Below are positions 1 to 6,777 of a DNA stretch of 6,861 bases, one piece after another; the stretch's first letter is position 1; every line of letters begins with the position of its first letter. The notes under the pieces were generated by a model. It saw only the letters and a program-made list of their open reading frames with translations, had not been told where the DNA came from and ran no database searches. Origin of the DNA: Minisyncoccota bacterium (GTDB lineage Bacteria; Patescibacteriota; Minisyncoccia; Moranbacterales; GCA-2747515); the NCBI GenBank assembly GCA_938034715.1, contig CALHMM010000061.1:1-6861 (forward strand), given 5' to 3'. Made by a program: the position numbers and the translations under genes.

Positions 1-934
1 GATCGTAATGTTTTTGTAGCTCTAGGTAGTACTCTTGGAAATTTCCCAGTCCGATACCTGTGAAGGGGTGGTGCCTTATCATGTCGATACTTACCTCCCA
101 AATTATCAGACGAGAGGCAATTGAGGATCTTTCTGGACTTACTGCGATATCAGCTGACTTTTGAATAATTGCCACAGAAATCATCGCTATACTTAATGCA
201 ATAATGCCATATCGAATGATCTTCTTAACTCCAGATTTATCTGCGCATAGCAGTCTATGGATTACAAACGCAAAGCCGATCGCTCCAAAAGCTGCAATGA
301 TTCCACCAAGGGATTTTGTGGCCAATAAAATACATGAGGCGCATAAGGTTGTGATTGCTAGCAATACTGATATTACGCTTGTGTATTTCTTTTGCTTTAA
401 TAGTAATGTACCAGACATGGCCAGCAAGGGGGCACACAGTAGCGCTAGGTGGTTCGGAGAAGGCCAGATAGCATAGATCCTCCTATCGTATGTAAAAATG
501 TCGTAGACGTAGAAAATTACGCCACTCAGCATGATTCCAACTAGGGCAGCGAGAAATCCACCCAAGATCACCCTGTAAGATATCTGCCCACTACGGATCC
601 ATTGTAAAATAATGAGTCCTGTGGTTACAGGAAGAACAAACCACTCGATAAAAATGCCCCAACCATGTACTGTACCGGTCTTTAGTGCAGCCAAAAAAAT
701 TAGCACGACAAGTACCCCGCAGTATGCCTGCGCATAGCCAGGCCCTTTGATGAATTGTTGTTTGTTTGTAGTAAAAAAAAATACGCCACAAAGCACAATC
801 GCTATACATGAAGTTAGGCTAACAGAAAGGGTGCTAAAAAAAATCCTGACAGAGCTCAGTGGTAATGACGCAAGCAATAGCAAAGTGATCACAGCTTGGA
901 TGCGCAGTGCCTGCACATTATTGTTGTGTGCCAC
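1..934 (-). CDS. O-antigen ligase/polymerase family membrane protein (Wzy_C), partial, C-terminus beyond left edge
   Basis: The frame is open from a GTG at 932-934 to the window edge, giving 311 residues with no stop. It is a polytopic membrane protein. Residues about 11-55 and 70-110 form several hydrophobic spans, followed by spans near 121-147, 163-180, 187-205, 209-229 and 240-258. Wzy_C hallmarks are SPNHLA (159-164), TKSLGG (206-211) where relatives often have an SRG motif, and the diagnostic stretch about 274-299 with a W-E-hydrophobic run, HHPFTGIGLGNF. The missing C-terminus would carry the last loops and spans. Family members polymerise lipid-linked repeats (Wzy) or transfer glycan to an acceptor (WaaL, PglL-type) outside the cytoplasmic membrane; which applies here cannot be told. 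It starts 13 bp after the preceding ligase-like gene, so it is probably in the same operon. No Shine-Dalgarno is visible and no better ATG exists in this frame, so the start is tentative. Family call strong, exact role uncertain. Confidence 0.85.
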   Translation of the reverse strand, partial: MAHNNNVQALRIQAVITLLLLASLPLSSVRIFFSTLSVSLTSCIAIVLCGVFFFTTNKQQFIKGPGYAQAYCGVLVVLIFLAALKTGTVHGWGIFIEWFVLPVTTGLIILQWIRSGQISYRVILGGFLAALVGIMLSGVIFYVYDIFTYDRRIYAIWPSPNHLALLCAPLLAMSGTLLLKQKKYTSVISVLLAITTLCASCILLATKSLGGIIAAFGAIGFAFVIHRLLCADKSGVKKIIRYGIIALSIAMISVAIIQKSADIAVSPERSSIASRLIIWEVSIDMIRHHPFTGIGLGNFQEYYLELQKHYD

Positions 935-947
935 ATTTATATCGTTT

Positions 948-2225
948 TTACGTCGTTTTTTCCTGATTGAGTGAGGAAATGCCTTCATAATAAGCGGCTA
1001 GAGCGATCAAAAAGAGAATCACAGGGAAGACGTGGACAGAAAAAATTGGTGTATCGAAAAGGCCGTGCACAAGGAAAATACACATACTTATGATAGCACA
1101 GCGACTCATTGCAGAGTCTCTGTTTATGAATATCCACATCATACGAATAATTAGCAAGAGAAACAGCAGCAACCCTATCAATCCGAGCTCGGAGCTAATA
1201 TCAAGGAAAATATTGTGTGCGTAGGCTGGCGTTCGATAAGAAGCCTCTGGATCGACATTATAGGCGTAAGCCCCTAATCCAACTCCTATTATCGGACTTT
1301 GTGTGATTAACTCAAGAGCTTCGCTCCAGATATCAATGCGCGATGTGTTGGATGTGTCTTGCCTACTAAATGATGAGGCGAAACGATCAGATAATGAGTT
1401 TCCTGGGAAAACAGCAATCAGTAGCATAAGTGCGCACGCTCCTGTAACAGCGTGCCTTTTGATCGTTGTCAGAGAAGGCCAGATCATTAGGATCGCCACA
1501 ATTAAACCACTCAATAGTCCCATTTGTGACCCACGTGAGAAACTCAAGAGGTTGGCAATAATTGTAACGAATCCGACAAGGAGCCAGATTTTGGAATGAC
1601 TTTTTGCGTAAAGTCCGAAGGCAAATGGTGCAATCATTCCAGTGTAAAAAGCAAAAACATGAGGATCGGGAAAGAAGCCGATCGCCCTAAAAATATCCAC
1701 GCTACCGACGTGAACAAACCAGCTATTAAAAGCTGCAACACTCTGGGAAAAACTCCCCCCTAGAAAAAATGGTGTCAAAGTAATCCACAGCTTCTCTACC
1801 TTTTCCAAACCGATCGCAAATTGAAGTAAAAATTGAACTATTGCTACGACACTACCCACAAATCCACCCAAGACCACAGCTTCGACTAACTTTTTCTCGG
1901 AATCACCCTGTCGCATGAGATACCAGATGCTGACCAGACACAGCGGTGCGAAAGTGAGAAGGAAAAATATCTTGCGAGCACTCCAAGAAATCACCTCGCT
2001 ATAAAAAAGTGAGCAAATAGTCCACAGTAAAATCGTCGACCCAATAATTACAACACTACCTTTTGGGATGTATAGACTCCGCCGATATAAGCCTTGCACA
2101 ATGTAGATCGCAAAGATTGTGAGCACAATGAGTCGTGAGACGTGTACATCAAAGTCTTGCGTCAAACTCAGCGCAAAGAGTAACGGTAGGGCAATATAGA
2201 AGAATTTTAGTTGAAAGCCAATCAT
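948..2225 (-). CDS. O-antigen ligase/polymerase family membrane protein (Wzy_C)
   Basis: A complete 425-residue polytopic membrane protein, the usual length for this family, with about ten or more hydrophobic segments. Visible family motifs are FPDPHVFA (185-192), SFSRG (228-232), SRIDIWSEAL (295-304), SPIIGVGLGAY (310-320) and the AHN-F-D-SELG block (336-348), whose His337 lies in the long extracytoplasmic loop that is functionally important in WaaL/Wzy proteins. It probably polymerises lipid-linked oligosaccharide repeats or transfers them to a surface acceptor on the outer face of the membrane. Its ATG overlaps the TGA of the upstream glycosyltransferase (ATGA, 2222-2225), indicating translational coupling. 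A second member of the same family follows 13 bp downstream. An AGAGG lies about 15 nt before the start, rather far for a ribosome binding site. Family assignment is secure; ligase versus polymerase is not resolved by sequence alone. Confidence 0.9.
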   Translation of the reverse strand: MIGFQLKFFYIALPLLFALSLTQDFDVHVSRLIVLTIFAIYIVQGLYRRSLYIPKGSVVIIGSTILLWTICSLFYSEVISWSARKIFFLLTFAPLCLVSIWYLMRQGDSEKKLVEAVVLGGFVGSVVAIVQFLLQFAIGLEKVEKLWITLTPFFLGGSFSQSVAAFNSWFVHVGSVDIFRAIGFFPDPHVFAFYTGMIAPFAFGLYAKSHSKIWLLVGFVTIIANLLSFSRGSQMGLLSGLIVAILMIWPSLTTIKRHAVTGACALMLLIAVFPGNSLSDRFASSFSRQDTSNTSRIDIWSEALELITQSPIIGVGLGAYAYNVDPEASYRTPAYAHNIFLDISSELGLIGLLLFLLLIIRMMWIFINRDSAMSRCAIISMCIFLVHGLFDTPIFSVHVFPVILFLIALAAYYEGISSLNQEKTT

Positions 2226-3049
2226 AATGAGTGTGTTAGGCCTCTCACTGTAGAGAATGCCTTGGATAGTGCAGTACCGTAGTATTTCTTTACATAGTGG
2301 TCTTGCGCTTCGTAATAGTGTTTTTTTTGTGTAGTAGTGTTTTTTGCGCTCGCACCTGAGCTATGCTTGAGTGACATATCGTCTGAAACCAGTATTTTCT
2401 TGCCAGACATCTTTATCCGCCTACATAGATCAATGTCTTCAAAATAAAGAAAAAAATCCTCGTCAAAGCCACCCATCTGCAGGAAGTCGTCCTTTTTGAT
2501 CATAAATGCTGCCCCGGTGACCCAATCAACACTCTTTCGTTTGTGGAGCATTCCATCTTCTTCAGTGGATTTATCAAGACCAAGTACGTCGCGGATATTG
2601 TCGAGAATAATACCTTGCGGTGTAATTTTTTTCCCATATGACCAACGTTGCCGACTTCCATCTGCATTGTTGACTCTCGGTGCAATTACATCACATTGCT
2701 TATTGTCGATTTTTTTTATTAAGGAATCGATACTGCCGGTGTAATTATAAGTATCTGGGTTTAGAAAAAAAAGGAAGGTTCCTCTTGCAGCATTGGCGAT
2801 GTGATTATTTGCAGATCCAAATCCTCGATTTTTCGGCATTTGGAATATTTTCGTGCAAGCTGCATTTGATGCAATATTTTTAACGTCGATAGGGAGGGGC
2901 TGCTTATCGTTGTTTGCTATTAGTACCTCAACAGAGTTTTTTGTAATTATTTTATTGAGGTCCCGCAAAGACATTCTTAATTCATCGAGACTCCTATAAT
3001 TAACGATAAGGAGTGATACGAGGATTTGTCTTTTTTCGTACATCGTCAT
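2222..3049 (-). CDS. Glycosyltransferase family 2, rhamnosyltransferase-like (second of pair)
   Basis: 275 residues, a GT-A fold family 2 glycosyltransferase. The N-terminal nucleotide-sugar half begins with LLIVNYR (13-19), followed by IANND (44-48) in the place of the usual DNxS, NRGFG (74-78) and NPDT (97-100), the DxD-equivalent metal/nucleotide site. The acceptor half shows VTGAAFMI (177-184), GGFDEDFFLYFEDIDL (193-208), where the ED-D block carries the likely catalytic acid, and a conserved His229. This pattern is typical of COG1216 rhamnosyl- or related transferases that add a sugar from a nucleotide donor to a lipid-linked glycan on the cytoplasmic face. The reading frame starts inside the preceding glycosyltransferase: the first ATG gives a 50-bp overlap and the second ATG (3043) 44 bp. 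No later ATG, GTG or TTG precedes the first beta strand, so the overlap is real. Donor and acceptor are unknown. Confidence 0.9.
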   Translation of the reverse strand: MTMYEKRQILVSLLIVNYRSLDELRMSLRDLNKIITKNSVEVLIANNDKQPLPIDVKNIASNAACTKIFQMPKNRGFGSANNHIANAARGTFLFFLNPDTYNYTGSIDSLIKKIDNKQCDVIAPRVNNADGSRQRWSYGKKITPQGIILDNIRDVLGLDKSTEEDGMLHKRKSVDWVTGAAFMIKKDDFLQMGGFDEDFFLYFEDIDLCRRIKMSGKKILVSDDMSLKHSSGASAKNTTTQKKHYYEAQDHYVKKYYGTALSKAFSTVRGLTHSL

Positions 3050-3896
3050 AGTCTTTAAAGGCTTTCTTAACTGCTCTGGTTATATCGTCATTTTTGTAGA
3101 GTGTCCTGACATGACTACGCATTCGCCTAACAAAAATAAATAAGTGTGTCCTTATGCGCATGAAGCCGGTCGAGTGCTTGGTGAAAAAAAGTAGCCCAGA
3201 AAAGACAAGAAAATATGTTTTTTGTGGTCTATTCTCCCGACTTTCAGAATCCTCGCTATGCCATGCATGCGCCTCTGGCACGACGACGACACGTTGCCCG
3301 TTTTCCTTGGTACGCAAAGATAGATCAGCATCTTCATAATACAGAAAAAACTGTTCATCAAAAAGACCAACCTGCTTGAATGTGTCCTTGTGCACAGCCA
3401 TGACACAACCTGTTGCATACTGCGTATCAATTAAGTTGTTATTCGCAGGCATATGCGTTTGATGTGTTGCTCTTTGTCTCGTAAAAGAAATCTCTCCACC
3501 AGAAAACCATACTTGCTTGGTCGTCATATGATAAATAAGCGGCGCAGCAATGCCGACATCTTCTCTCTTGCATGTGTCTACTAGTTTTTGTAGGCTCTTT
3601 TTTTCGATCGTTGCATCTGGATTGATGAGGACAATGACTTCAGATCCTTTTTCGAGTGCGTAACGAATCCCGATGTTTGACCCTGTCGCAAAGCCAAGGT
3701 TATGAGAATGAACGATGTAGCGTAATTTGGGATACGCTCTGCGACACTTTTCCAGTGAACCATCCCTACTTGCATTGTCAACGACGACGATTTCAGGTTG
3801 CAGACCAGTCTCAAAAATGCTCCTTATGCATGTAAGAAGACGATCTCCTGCATTGTAGTTTACGATTACTACTGTAGTATGATTTGGCATGGGCAT
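3000..3896 (-). CDS. Glycosyltransferase family 2, rhamnosyltransferase-like (first of pair)
   Basis: 298 residues, a GT-A fold family 2 enzyme related to its neighbour downstream. It has VVIVNYN (9-15), VVDNAS (38-43), the NLGFATGSN loop (66-74), NPDA (92-95) as the DxD-equivalent, ATGCVMAV (161-168), GLFDEQFFLYYEDADLSLR (177-195) with the ED-D catalytic region, and HAWH (210-213). A C-terminal hydrophobic patch around 227-256, flanked by basic residues, may peripherally anchor it to the membrane, as is common in this subgroup. It would add one sugar to a lipid-linked oligosaccharide in the cytoplasm. It begins about 97 bp after the flippase stop, downstream of a perfect TATAAT, with a weak AAGAGA about 8 nt before the ATG. 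An alternative ATG lies two codons in. Its last 50 bases are shared with the start of the next gene. Sugar specificity cannot be read from sequence. Confidence 0.9.
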   Translation of the reverse strand: MPMPNHTTVVIVNYNAGDRLLTCIRSIFETGLQPEIVVVDNASRDGSLEKCRRAYPKLRYIVHSHNLGFATGSNIGIRYALEKGSEVIVLINPDATIEKKSLQKLVDTCKREDVGIAAPLIYHMTTKQVWFSGGEISFTRQRATHQTHMPANNNLIDTQYATGCVMAVHKDTFKQVGLFDEQFFLYYEDADLSLRTKENGQRVVVVPEAHAWHSEDSESRENRPQKTYFLVFSGLLFFTKHSTGFMRIRTHLFIFVRRMRSHVRTLYKNDDITRAVKKAFKDYDDVRKKTNPRITPYR

Positions 3897-3963
3897 AGCA
3901 GTCTCTTATTTGTCATTCGCTACTGAATTGACCTTGTGTTTTCACAGTTCGTTAGATAGCTCT

Positions 3964-3969
3964 ATTATA
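3964..3969 (-). promoter_or_regulatory. Candidate -10 box (TATAAT) ahead of the distal glycosyltransferase genes
   Basis: A perfect TATAAT reads on the minus strand in the 97-bp gap between the flippase stop and the first glycosyltransferase ATG. Transcription from it would begin near 3957 and give a leader of about 60 nt. No good -35 match is present: the region 16-17 bp upstream reads TTCCAT. There is also no extended -10 TGn. It could drive the two glycosyltransferases and the two ligase-like genes separately from yidC-jag, but an AT-rich chance match is possible. Confidence 0.4.
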
Positions 3970-3993
3970 CACGCTAAACACAGCCATGGAACA

Positions 3994-5406
3994 CTACTTT
4001 ACTGAGGGTCTAATACTCTTCAAGTCATCCATAGTAATGAGCTTTGCCCATAGCACAAACGCACCATATGCCATAATCCCGAAAAATGCAGCTACGAAAG
4101 GATTTGCGGGTAAAAACATGTTTATCATCACAATGATGATAATGCCGATGATATAGAGAAATGGCTTGTGCAAGTATAGTGCGAAACCTGTTTTCTTGCG
4201 CAGCATATAGTAGATAACCCCCATCACAAAGAACTCTGTTATGACAGAGCTTACTGCGGCACCTGTATAAGAATATCTCGGGATAAGGTAAAAGTTTAGA
4301 GCGATATTGAAAATTGCTGTCAATACCAATATCTTTGTTAAAAGGAGCTGTAGGTGAGCAGCTATGGCGGTCGTCATAAATAGGTGGCCAAAAAATATTC
4401 CAATCAACGAGAACACCAAAATACGAAGTACCTGTACTGCGTTCTCGAAACCTGGTCCGTTTATTATACTTATCGCTTCGGGAGCGAGAAAAAATAGACC
4501 AGAAAGTAGTGGTATGAGAATAACAACAAAAAACTTTACTGTAGCGTTGATCGTTTTCCTAAAAAGTTCTTTGTGTGTAAATATATAGCGTGAAAGTAGC
4601 GGTAGCACAAGACCTATAACCATTGCTGGGAAAAAGATTATTGTTTCTATAATTTTATATGCAGCGCCGTAAATCCCAACATCGTCGATCGGCTGATATT
4701 GTGACAGGATTATTGCATTAACCTTAAAGTAGAGGAATGTTGCTACTGCACTTATGCCAAGCGGGTAAGATTTTTTTAGAAACTCTTTACAATAGCTAGG
4801 ATCCCAGTCAAAGGATATTTTGATATACTTCCTGACAAATGTGAATACCAGAAAAAAATTTGTTAACATAGCCAGAAAGACTGCAATCACCGAGAAGATA
4901 AAAGGTAACTCCAACTTTACAAGAGCAAGGATCGTCCCCATTTGTACACACTTCCCACACAATTCCGCGATCGCGACCCGATCCATTGATAGATGCTTTT
5001 GGAAAACAGCATTTAACAGGCTGTAGGTTGATGAAAAAAAGAAAGCCCCAGCTATGACAAAGATCGCCCCCTTCTCTTGTGCGTCCATGGAAGTCAGTGC
5101 GACAGCTGCAACTGCAAGTATAAAAATTGTCCCTGTTATGAGAACTCGCAAAGTAAATACCTTGTTTACAATACTATTCTCATCAGCTCCCTCACGTGAT
5201 ATCTCCCTCGTCGTGATGGCATGAAGCCCCATATCTGCCAATGCCATCAACAACCCTAAATATGAAAGAGCCAGGATATATCTTCCAAACCCCTCTGTTC
5301 CTAAGTATCGTGAGAGGAGGCCTACAGCAAAAAGAGCAATACCAATCGATATAAGCTTTGACGTTCCAACAAAGATGATATTATATGAGATCTTTTGTGT
5401 GATCAT
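3994..5406 (-). CDS. Polysaccharide flippase, Wzx-like (MOP superfamily, Polysacc_synt)
   Basis: 470 residues with about 12-14 evenly spread hydrophobic segments, the size and layout of MOP-superfamily lipid-linked oligosaccharide flippases. Diagnostic N-terminal features are the basic SRYLGTEGFGRY motif (32-43) after the first span and the ADMGLHAITTREISR stretch (57-71) after the second. It probably translocates an undecaprenyl-phosphate-linked glycan, made by the downstream glycosyltransferases, from the cytoplasmic to the outer face of the membrane. Its ATG overlaps the jag TGA by 4 bp (ATGA, 5403-5406), implying coupling to the yidC-jag unit. It has no recognisable ribosome binding site of its own, which fits coupled translation. 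A lipid II flippase (MurJ) is an alternative within the superfamily, but the N-terminal motifs and the glycosyltransferase neighbours favour Wzx. Confidence 0.9.
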   Translation of the reverse strand: MITQKISYNIIFVGTSKLISIGIALFAVGLLSRYLGTEGFGRYILALSYLGLLMALADMGLHAITTREISREGADENSIVNKVFTLRVLITGTIFILAVAAVALTSMDAQEKGAIFVIAGAFFFSSTYSLLNAVFQKHLSMDRVAIAELCGKCVQMGTILALVKLELPFIFSVIAVFLAMLTNFFLVFTFVRKYIKISFDWDPSYCKEFLKKSYPLGISAVATFLYFKVNAIILSQYQPIDDVGIYGAAYKIIETIIFFPAMVIGLVLPLLSRYIFTHKELFRKTINATVKFFVVILIPLLSGLFFLAPEAISIINGPGFENAVQVLRILVFSLIGIFFGHLFMTTAIAAHLQLLLTKILVLTAIFNIALNFYLIPRYSYTGAAVSSVITEFFVMGVIYYMLRKKTGFALYLHKPFLYIIGIIIIVMINMFLPANPFVAAFFGIMAYGAFVLWAKLITMDDLKSIRPSVK

Positions 5407-5870
5407 AGCGTGTCAATGTGCGCAAGTGGCTTTACCACAACTTTTCTTTGGCTATCAGTCCCTATACTGTCGGTAGTCACTCGCTTATCATCTGCCAAAT
5501 GCATGTGAATAAGTCGTCTTTCGTAAGGGTTCATTGGCTTTAGCACGAGAGGTCTTTTTGTTCGCATGACCTCCTGTGCTGCATCTGTAGCTATCATCTC
5601 AAACATCTTCTCTTTTTTCTGGCAGTAGTCGTTTATGTCTATTTTAAAGTGGAAATTAATCCCTTGTTGGCGAGCGGCGATGCGCACCAGGTGTTCTATC
5701 GCACTTAAGTTAGCCCCTTGGTGTCCGATGAGGAATTGTGCATCTTGATCTGTGTTTATCGAAAAAATACAACCGGATTCTGTTGTGTCCTGGGTTTTTG
5801 GATCAACTGTGAAGCCCATCTCAGCAAAAAGAGTAACGATAATTTTTCTGATTTTTTCTTTATCGCTCAT
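5403..5870 (-). CDS. jag: Jag/KhpB family RNA-binding protein (KH + R3H), lacking Jag_N
   Basis: 155 residues. A KH-type domain spans about 33-80, with the GxxG RNA-binding loop at G49-H-Q-G52 in the context LIGHQGANLSAIEHLVR. An R3H domain follows at about 90-150, with the signature Arg118-x3-His122 inside NPYERRLIHMHL. Bacillus-type Jag proteins are longer because of an N-terminal Jag_N domain of about 50 residues; here the protein starts almost directly at the KH domain, so Jag_N is absent. Jag/KhpB (EloR) binds RNA and, in Gram-positives, influences cell elongation and envelope synthesis, and its gene sits beside yidC as it does here, 33 bp after the yidC stop. The stop codon overlaps the flippase start. 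No Shine-Dalgarno is seen before the ATG. Identification is firm; the RNA targets are unknown. Confidence 0.93.
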   Translation of the reverse strand: MSDKEKIRKIIVTLFAEMGFTVDPKTQDTTESGCIFSINTDQDAQFLIGHQGANLSAIEHLVRIAARQQGINFHFKIDINDYCQKKEKMFEMIATDAAQEVMRTKRPLVLKPMNPYERRLIHMHLADDKRVTTDSIGTDSQRKVVVKPLAHIDTL

Positions 5871-5903
5871 ATTCGTGAATTTAAAGCTTAGTACTTGTGG
5901 CGG

Positions 5904-6659
5904 CTAGCTTTTTTCTACAATCTTGCCACTTTGCATAACACTCCACTGCTGTCCAATCGTAAATAGTGTCGATGTAAGCCAGTATAGTGTTAGACCTGCG
6001 GGAAAGGTAAAACCTATGACCAATGTCATGATTGGTATGATATAGAGCATCTGTTTTTGCATTACCGTTGCAAAATCTGGCATGTCATCACCATCTTTCT
6101 TTTTCACTTCTTTGGCTTGGGTTTTTTTCTCATCCATCTTTGCCTGCATCATACGGATCTGGTAATACGATGCAACTGCTGTAAGTACAGCAAGTATTGG
6201 ATTTGCCACACCGAGCTGTAGAAATCCACCTGAAACCTCGTTGATTTTCTCAATATAAGGAACGAAAGGATACAGAATGGATTGATCTGTCATGAATTCA
6301 TCCCTTTGTGCCAAGTTTCTAATGACTGTAAATAAGGTAAAGAAGAAAATAAGTGTAACGATAAGCGGTAGACATCCCGCCGCCGGGTTTATGCCATGCT
6401 CTTTGTACAATGCCATTGTCTGACGAGCAATCTTCTCTCGATCTCCTTTGTGCTTTTCTTGTAATTCTTTGATTTTTGGCTGAATTTCCTGCATCTCTTT
6501 TTGCGATGAAATCTGCTTTCTAGACATCGGCAGAAGAACAAGCTTGATGAGAATTGTCAAAATAATAATAGCAAGCCCTAAATCGTTCCATAGTAGACCG
6601 TAGAGAAATATGAGTGCGTTATATAGCGGCTGGTAAAATAAGGCGATGAGAATGTCCAT
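5904..6659 (-). CDS. yidC: Membrane protein insertase YidC/Oxa1/SpoIIIJ family
   Basis: 251 residues from the chosen ATG. It inserts and folds membrane proteins, alone or with SecYEG. The N-terminus runs straight into the YQPLYNALIFLYG segment (9-21), with no lipobox and no large periplasmic domain, so it is the short Gram-positive/CPR type. The first core span (about 28-44) carries Lys39 where most YidC proteins have the conserved groove Arg. A basic, helical cytoplasmic hairpin follows (46-86), then NPAAGCLPL (91-99), a span at about 98-113, one at about 152-167, a charged loop (172-195) and the C-terminal spans containing FPAGLTLYW (219-227). ATG 6659 was chosen because relatives begin just before the YxPLYN motif. 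A TTG at 6731 would add 24 poorly fitting residues. Neither start has a clear ribosome binding site. It lies between rnpA and jag, the classic order. Confidence 0.95.
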   Translation of the reverse strand: MDILIALFYQPLYNALIFLYGLLWNDLGLAIIILTILIKLVLLPMSRKQISSQKEMQEIQPKIKELQEKHKGDREKIARQTMALYKEHGINPAAGCLPLIVTLIFFFTLFTVIRNLAQRDEFMTDQSILYPFVPYIEKINEVSGGFLQLGVANPILAVLTAVASYYQIRMMQAKMDEKKTQAKEVKKKDGDDMPDFATVMQKQMLYIIPIMTLVIGFTFPAGLTLYWLTSTLFTIGQQWSVMQSGKIVEKS

Positions 6660-6746
6660 GTGAATATATATGATTAATAATCGTTTTTCCTGCGTCTGGT
6701 GTGGATTTACTGCTGTATGTAAACCGATCAATTCTAGGGGCTATGG

Positions 6747-6777
6747 ATTGTATCAAAAAGAACACTATATGCCACAA
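6747..6777 (-). promoter_or_regulatory. Candidate promoter ahead of yidC
   Basis: On the minus strand a TTGTGG (6777-6772) and a TACAAT (6752-6747) are separated by 19 bp. The -10 matches the consensus in five of six positions and the -35 in four of six, but the spacing is two longer than ideal. The -35 overlaps the end of the rnpA reading frame. It would start transcription near 6740, about 80 nt before the yidC ATG. Weak evidence; read-through from rnpA is equally plausible. Confidence 0.25.

Noticed and set aside
204..476. Plus-strand open frame of 90 codons
   Set aside because: It is antisense to the ligase-like gene, which shows clear Wzy_C motifs in the opposite frame.
747..974. Plus-strand open frame of 75 codons spanning the junction of the two ligase-like genes
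   Set aside because: It overlaps both coding frames in antisense and the composition is a complement of membrane-segment codons.
1303..1599. Plus-strand open frame of 98 codons
   Set aside because: It is antisense to the most conserved part of the 425-residue ligase-like protein and is a shadow of it.
3935..3946. TGTG-TTTT-CACA inverted repeat in the flippase/glycosyltransferase gap as a terminator
   Set aside because: The stem has only four pairs and no adjacent U-run follows on the transcribed strand.
2222..5870. Possible TGA recoding as in Gracilibacteria/Absconditabacteria
   Set aside because: TGA acts as a genuine stop for jag and the second glycosyltransferase, both forming ATGA junctions, and complete proteins need no TGA read-through.
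6660..6731. N-terminal extension of YidC from a TTG at 6731
   Set aside because: The 24 extra residues do not look like a signal or YidC sequence; relatives begin just before the YxPLYN motif, and TTG has no supporting ribosome binding site.
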